Shown here piece by piece: positions 61,869 to 64,000 of a stretch of DNA of 64,000 nt. Position 1 is the first letter of the stretch. Each line of letters begins with the position of its first letter. Position numbers and translations under genes: made by a program. The stretch is from Coprinopsis marcescibilis (Eukaryota; Basidiomycota; Agaricomycetes; Agaricales; Psathyrellaceae): NCBI GenBank assembly GCA_004369085.1, contig ML210177.1, forward strand, positions 164,885 to 228,884, written 5' to 3'. The notes under the pieces were generated by a model. The model worked only from the letters and a program-made list of their open reading frames with translations, was not told the origin of the DNA and did no database searches.

Positions 61869-63616
61869 ATGACGACCGTCAGTCCATCGCCCTCCGAGTC
61901 CCCGACCTCTACCACGACTCGAACGAGCAGGCATATCGACATCAAAGGAAAGCAGAAAGCGACCGTCTCAGACGACTCGGACGTCTGGGACGGTCTAGCC
62001 ATTGTACCAAAGAGCGAATTCGGACGGCAAACATGTTTACAAGCTCCTGATCCGTCCAAATTGAAGAGCTACCGCTCGAGTCAGCAGGAACGGTTGGCGG
62101 CATTGCGCAACAGCGACGGCTCTGACGACTTGAATGCCCCTCCAATGTATCGCGAAGACGATATCGACGAATTCCAGGCTTTAAGAACCAAGAAACACCT
62201 GGATCATATCTCGTCTCCTCCGAACTCGAAGCGCTACACACAAGACTTTGGATGGCAGTTGGCTCTCCAAGAGCTTTCTACCAAACCGACGCTGGTACCA
62301 GTCGGTATGGATGGCTTGGGGTCGAACTCATTGGCGAATGATGAAGACGTGAGCATACGGCCACCCTCAACTCCGTTTTCGACTCTCGACCTTGACAGTG
62401 CCGCAAAAGCTTTCTCCAGTTTCGCCACAACTTCGGAACAGAACCGGACTCAGCAACAGCCAGAAGCACCTCCTACCAATACCCACCCCCACGCCAGCGA
62501 TAGCCGTTACTCAACTCTCCTCCGCGAGAAAGATTCGAATCCTCATAAGCCTCGGTCTCAATCATTCCGTCGCGGTGAAGCGCTTCCACTGGTAATGGCA
62601 GAATCACCTGCCATTGCTGCGTTCCACTGTCAGCATTGCAGAGCTCAAATCCAAATCATAAATGCCGCACAAATTCCCAGCTGTGATCACATTGTCTGCC
62701 TCACCTGCCTTACAGATTACATCCTCGAGGAACTAGACAGCTCAAGATTTCCGATAAAATGCCCTGTATGCCTTGAAGACGACAATGGGTCACCATTGAC
62801 TGGTCATGGAAGTGCGTTGCCCATCATGTCTACTTCTTTCCCCTACGACGTCGACTTATTTCTTCCTTATGCAGTTATCACTCTTCAAGTTGCGGAGATT
62901 TGTCCACTTCCTTCAGGGGCCGTGACACTTCTTCAGGAATACGCGCTCGCTGCGAATTCTACTAAAGTATACTGTCCAAAGTAAGTCATCAGCGGGACTG
63001 GTGATTTCTCGGTCCACCACGGACACTAACTGCTTTCTAAAAAGATGTCAGGAAACAATGTTGGTAGACCGCCAACAGTACCTGGAGGAATCAGTCATTA
63101 CCTGTCCGTTGCGAAATTGCATGCATAGGTGGTGCAAGTTCTGTTTTAGGGATATGCCAAGCGGCAACCGGGGGGACCACAAGTGTAAGCCCAAGAACAA
63201 GGGCTCGCGAAATTGTCCAGGTATGTGGCAGCATGCAATGGCGTCTACTGTGATAAAGATTAGTCGGTTAGGATGCAGTGTGCCTGGGAAGCGTCTGATT
63301 TCAACCAACAACCACATCAAGGTAAGCCATTGTACTATAACAGTCTCTGGGAGGGCCTTTTGATCCAAGCCTACATTTTAACAGTGTCAAGGCATTGGTT
63401 GTCGAATGTAAGTCCCATTCGAAGTCCCATTCGATTTTGACCAAGGAAATTTAGGACTAACGAAACAATAGACACTTCTGTTACCAGTGCGGAGAAACAA
63501 TCGCCGACGAGGCCGCTATGGAGGATCAACAACTCGTCGACGACGCCATCATCATCCATTACCAGACTTGTAAACGGTCGACGATTCAGCAGGGGGGATC
63601 CTGTACTTTGATGTGA
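61869..63616 (+). CDS. RBR-E: RBR-type protein without RING2 catalytic Cys, alternative CaaX box
   Basis: Fifth family member. Six exons (61869-62811, 62875-62980, 63045-63220, 63272-63321, 63385-63407, 63472-63616) give 480 residues. The N-terminal 250 residues are disordered, with one W motif DFGWQLALQ (about 126). RING1 is divergent (CQHCRAQIQI, CDHIVCLTC, CPVC). IBR: CQETMLVDRQ, WCKFC. In RING2 the position of the catalytic Cys is Asn421 (STNNHIK), and the segment has one extra codon, as in RBR-B. HFCYQCGETI follows. The tail reads STIQ where paralogues end CxIQ, then continues to a new CaaX box, CTLM. Likely catalytically dead but still membrane-targeted. Confidence 0.83.
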
Positions 63617-64000
63617 TAGACCTGTGTCCTTAAGTTTTAATCTGGGACGCTTGTACTTATAGTGTAGGCCGGGATGATGGAATAGGGATACATGTTGACT
63701 GCTACATTTGACGAGAACGAACTTCGCTAATCTAATATATTAAGAGACAACGGGCTATGACGCAATATTATATAATATATTTACTAAGCAAAGAATCGCA
63801 CGGTCACTACATTGAGCTCGCCGCGCGTCGGCTTCGGACATGTCCGACTATGTGTTCCCACGTTCCTGCCGCGCGTGTTCGCGTTCGAGTTTTCGCCGTT
63901 TCGTGACATTTTTGTGCATTTTCGCCGTAATATTGCCTGCCCATCAGTTTTATCCTTCTTTTACCTCACTTTTACCACTCTGTATTGCTTCTTTGATACC
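63617..64000. other. Right-hand end, no gene seen
   Basis: About 384 bases: an AT-rich 3' region to about 63785, then more GC-rich DNA that may be a promoter of a gene beyond the window. Nothing recognised. Confidence 0.35.

Overview
The window is nuclear DNA from a filamentous fungus, almost certainly an agaricomycete (mushroom-forming basidiomycete). Genes are compact and intron-rich: I modelled 33 protein genes and well over 150 exons, with introns mostly 45-70 nt, GT-AG borders, CTNA-type branch points and several micro-exons of 13-26 nt. Many products are basidiomycete/ascomycete-type housekeeping proteins (KEI1, ERV1, NUXM, MED4, DBP9, an HST3/4-type sirtuin). No rRNA, tRNA, transposon, CRISPR array or viral gene was recognised. 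Every spliced model was built by eye and checked for frame and splice sites; none was tested against RNA.

Layout. 0-14 kb: partial ANTH/AP180 gene (-), GH47 mannosidase 1 (+), glycerol kinase (+), DBP9 helicase (-), ZIP zinc transporter (-), HIT-finger protein (-). 14-23.4 kb: three tandem RING-between-RING (RBR) ubiquitin ligase genes (+; called RBR-A, B, C). 23.6-40.6 kb: ERV1, GH47 mannosidase 2, Gfo/Idh/MocA dehydrogenase, OHCU decarboxylase, J-domain protein, CDK7/Kin28 kinase, RanBP2-zinc-finger nucleoporin-like protein, complex I NUXM, DHHC palmitoyltransferase, dual-specificity phosphatase, MED4. 40.8-54.6 kb: CLC chloride channel (22 exons), DUF2408 protein (apparent frameshift), tropomyosin, MsrB, eIF4E-family protein, KEI1, sirtuin, TMEM14. 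55-64 kb: tandem PQ-loop genes, an F-box-like gene, and two more RBR genes (RBR-D, RBR-E).

The unusual system is the RBR family. Five paralogues lie on one strand within 50 kb and share exon phases and sizes (a 106-nt exon in four, a 23-nt exon in four). All five end in a CaaX-type prenylation box (CSIQ, CVIQ, CLIQ, CSIQ, CTLM), implying farnesylated, membrane-bound ubiquitin ligases. RBR-A, B and C also carry an N-terminal domain whose conserved Cys and FDxH motif look like a papain-like protease or its remnant. B, C and E have one to three copies of a short motif, [DE]-[FI]-x-W-[QM]-[LMF]-x-L, that I cannot assign. B and E have lost the RING2 catalytic Cys (Ser and Asn instead), so active and pseudo-ligases appear to coexist. 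An F-box-like gene sits next to RBR-D.

The other genes look like independent housekeeping units. Several are arranged head to head with short shared promoter intervals (dehydrogenase/OHCU decarboxylase, J-domain/CDK7, nucleoporin/NUXM, DHHC/phosphatase, MED4/CLC).
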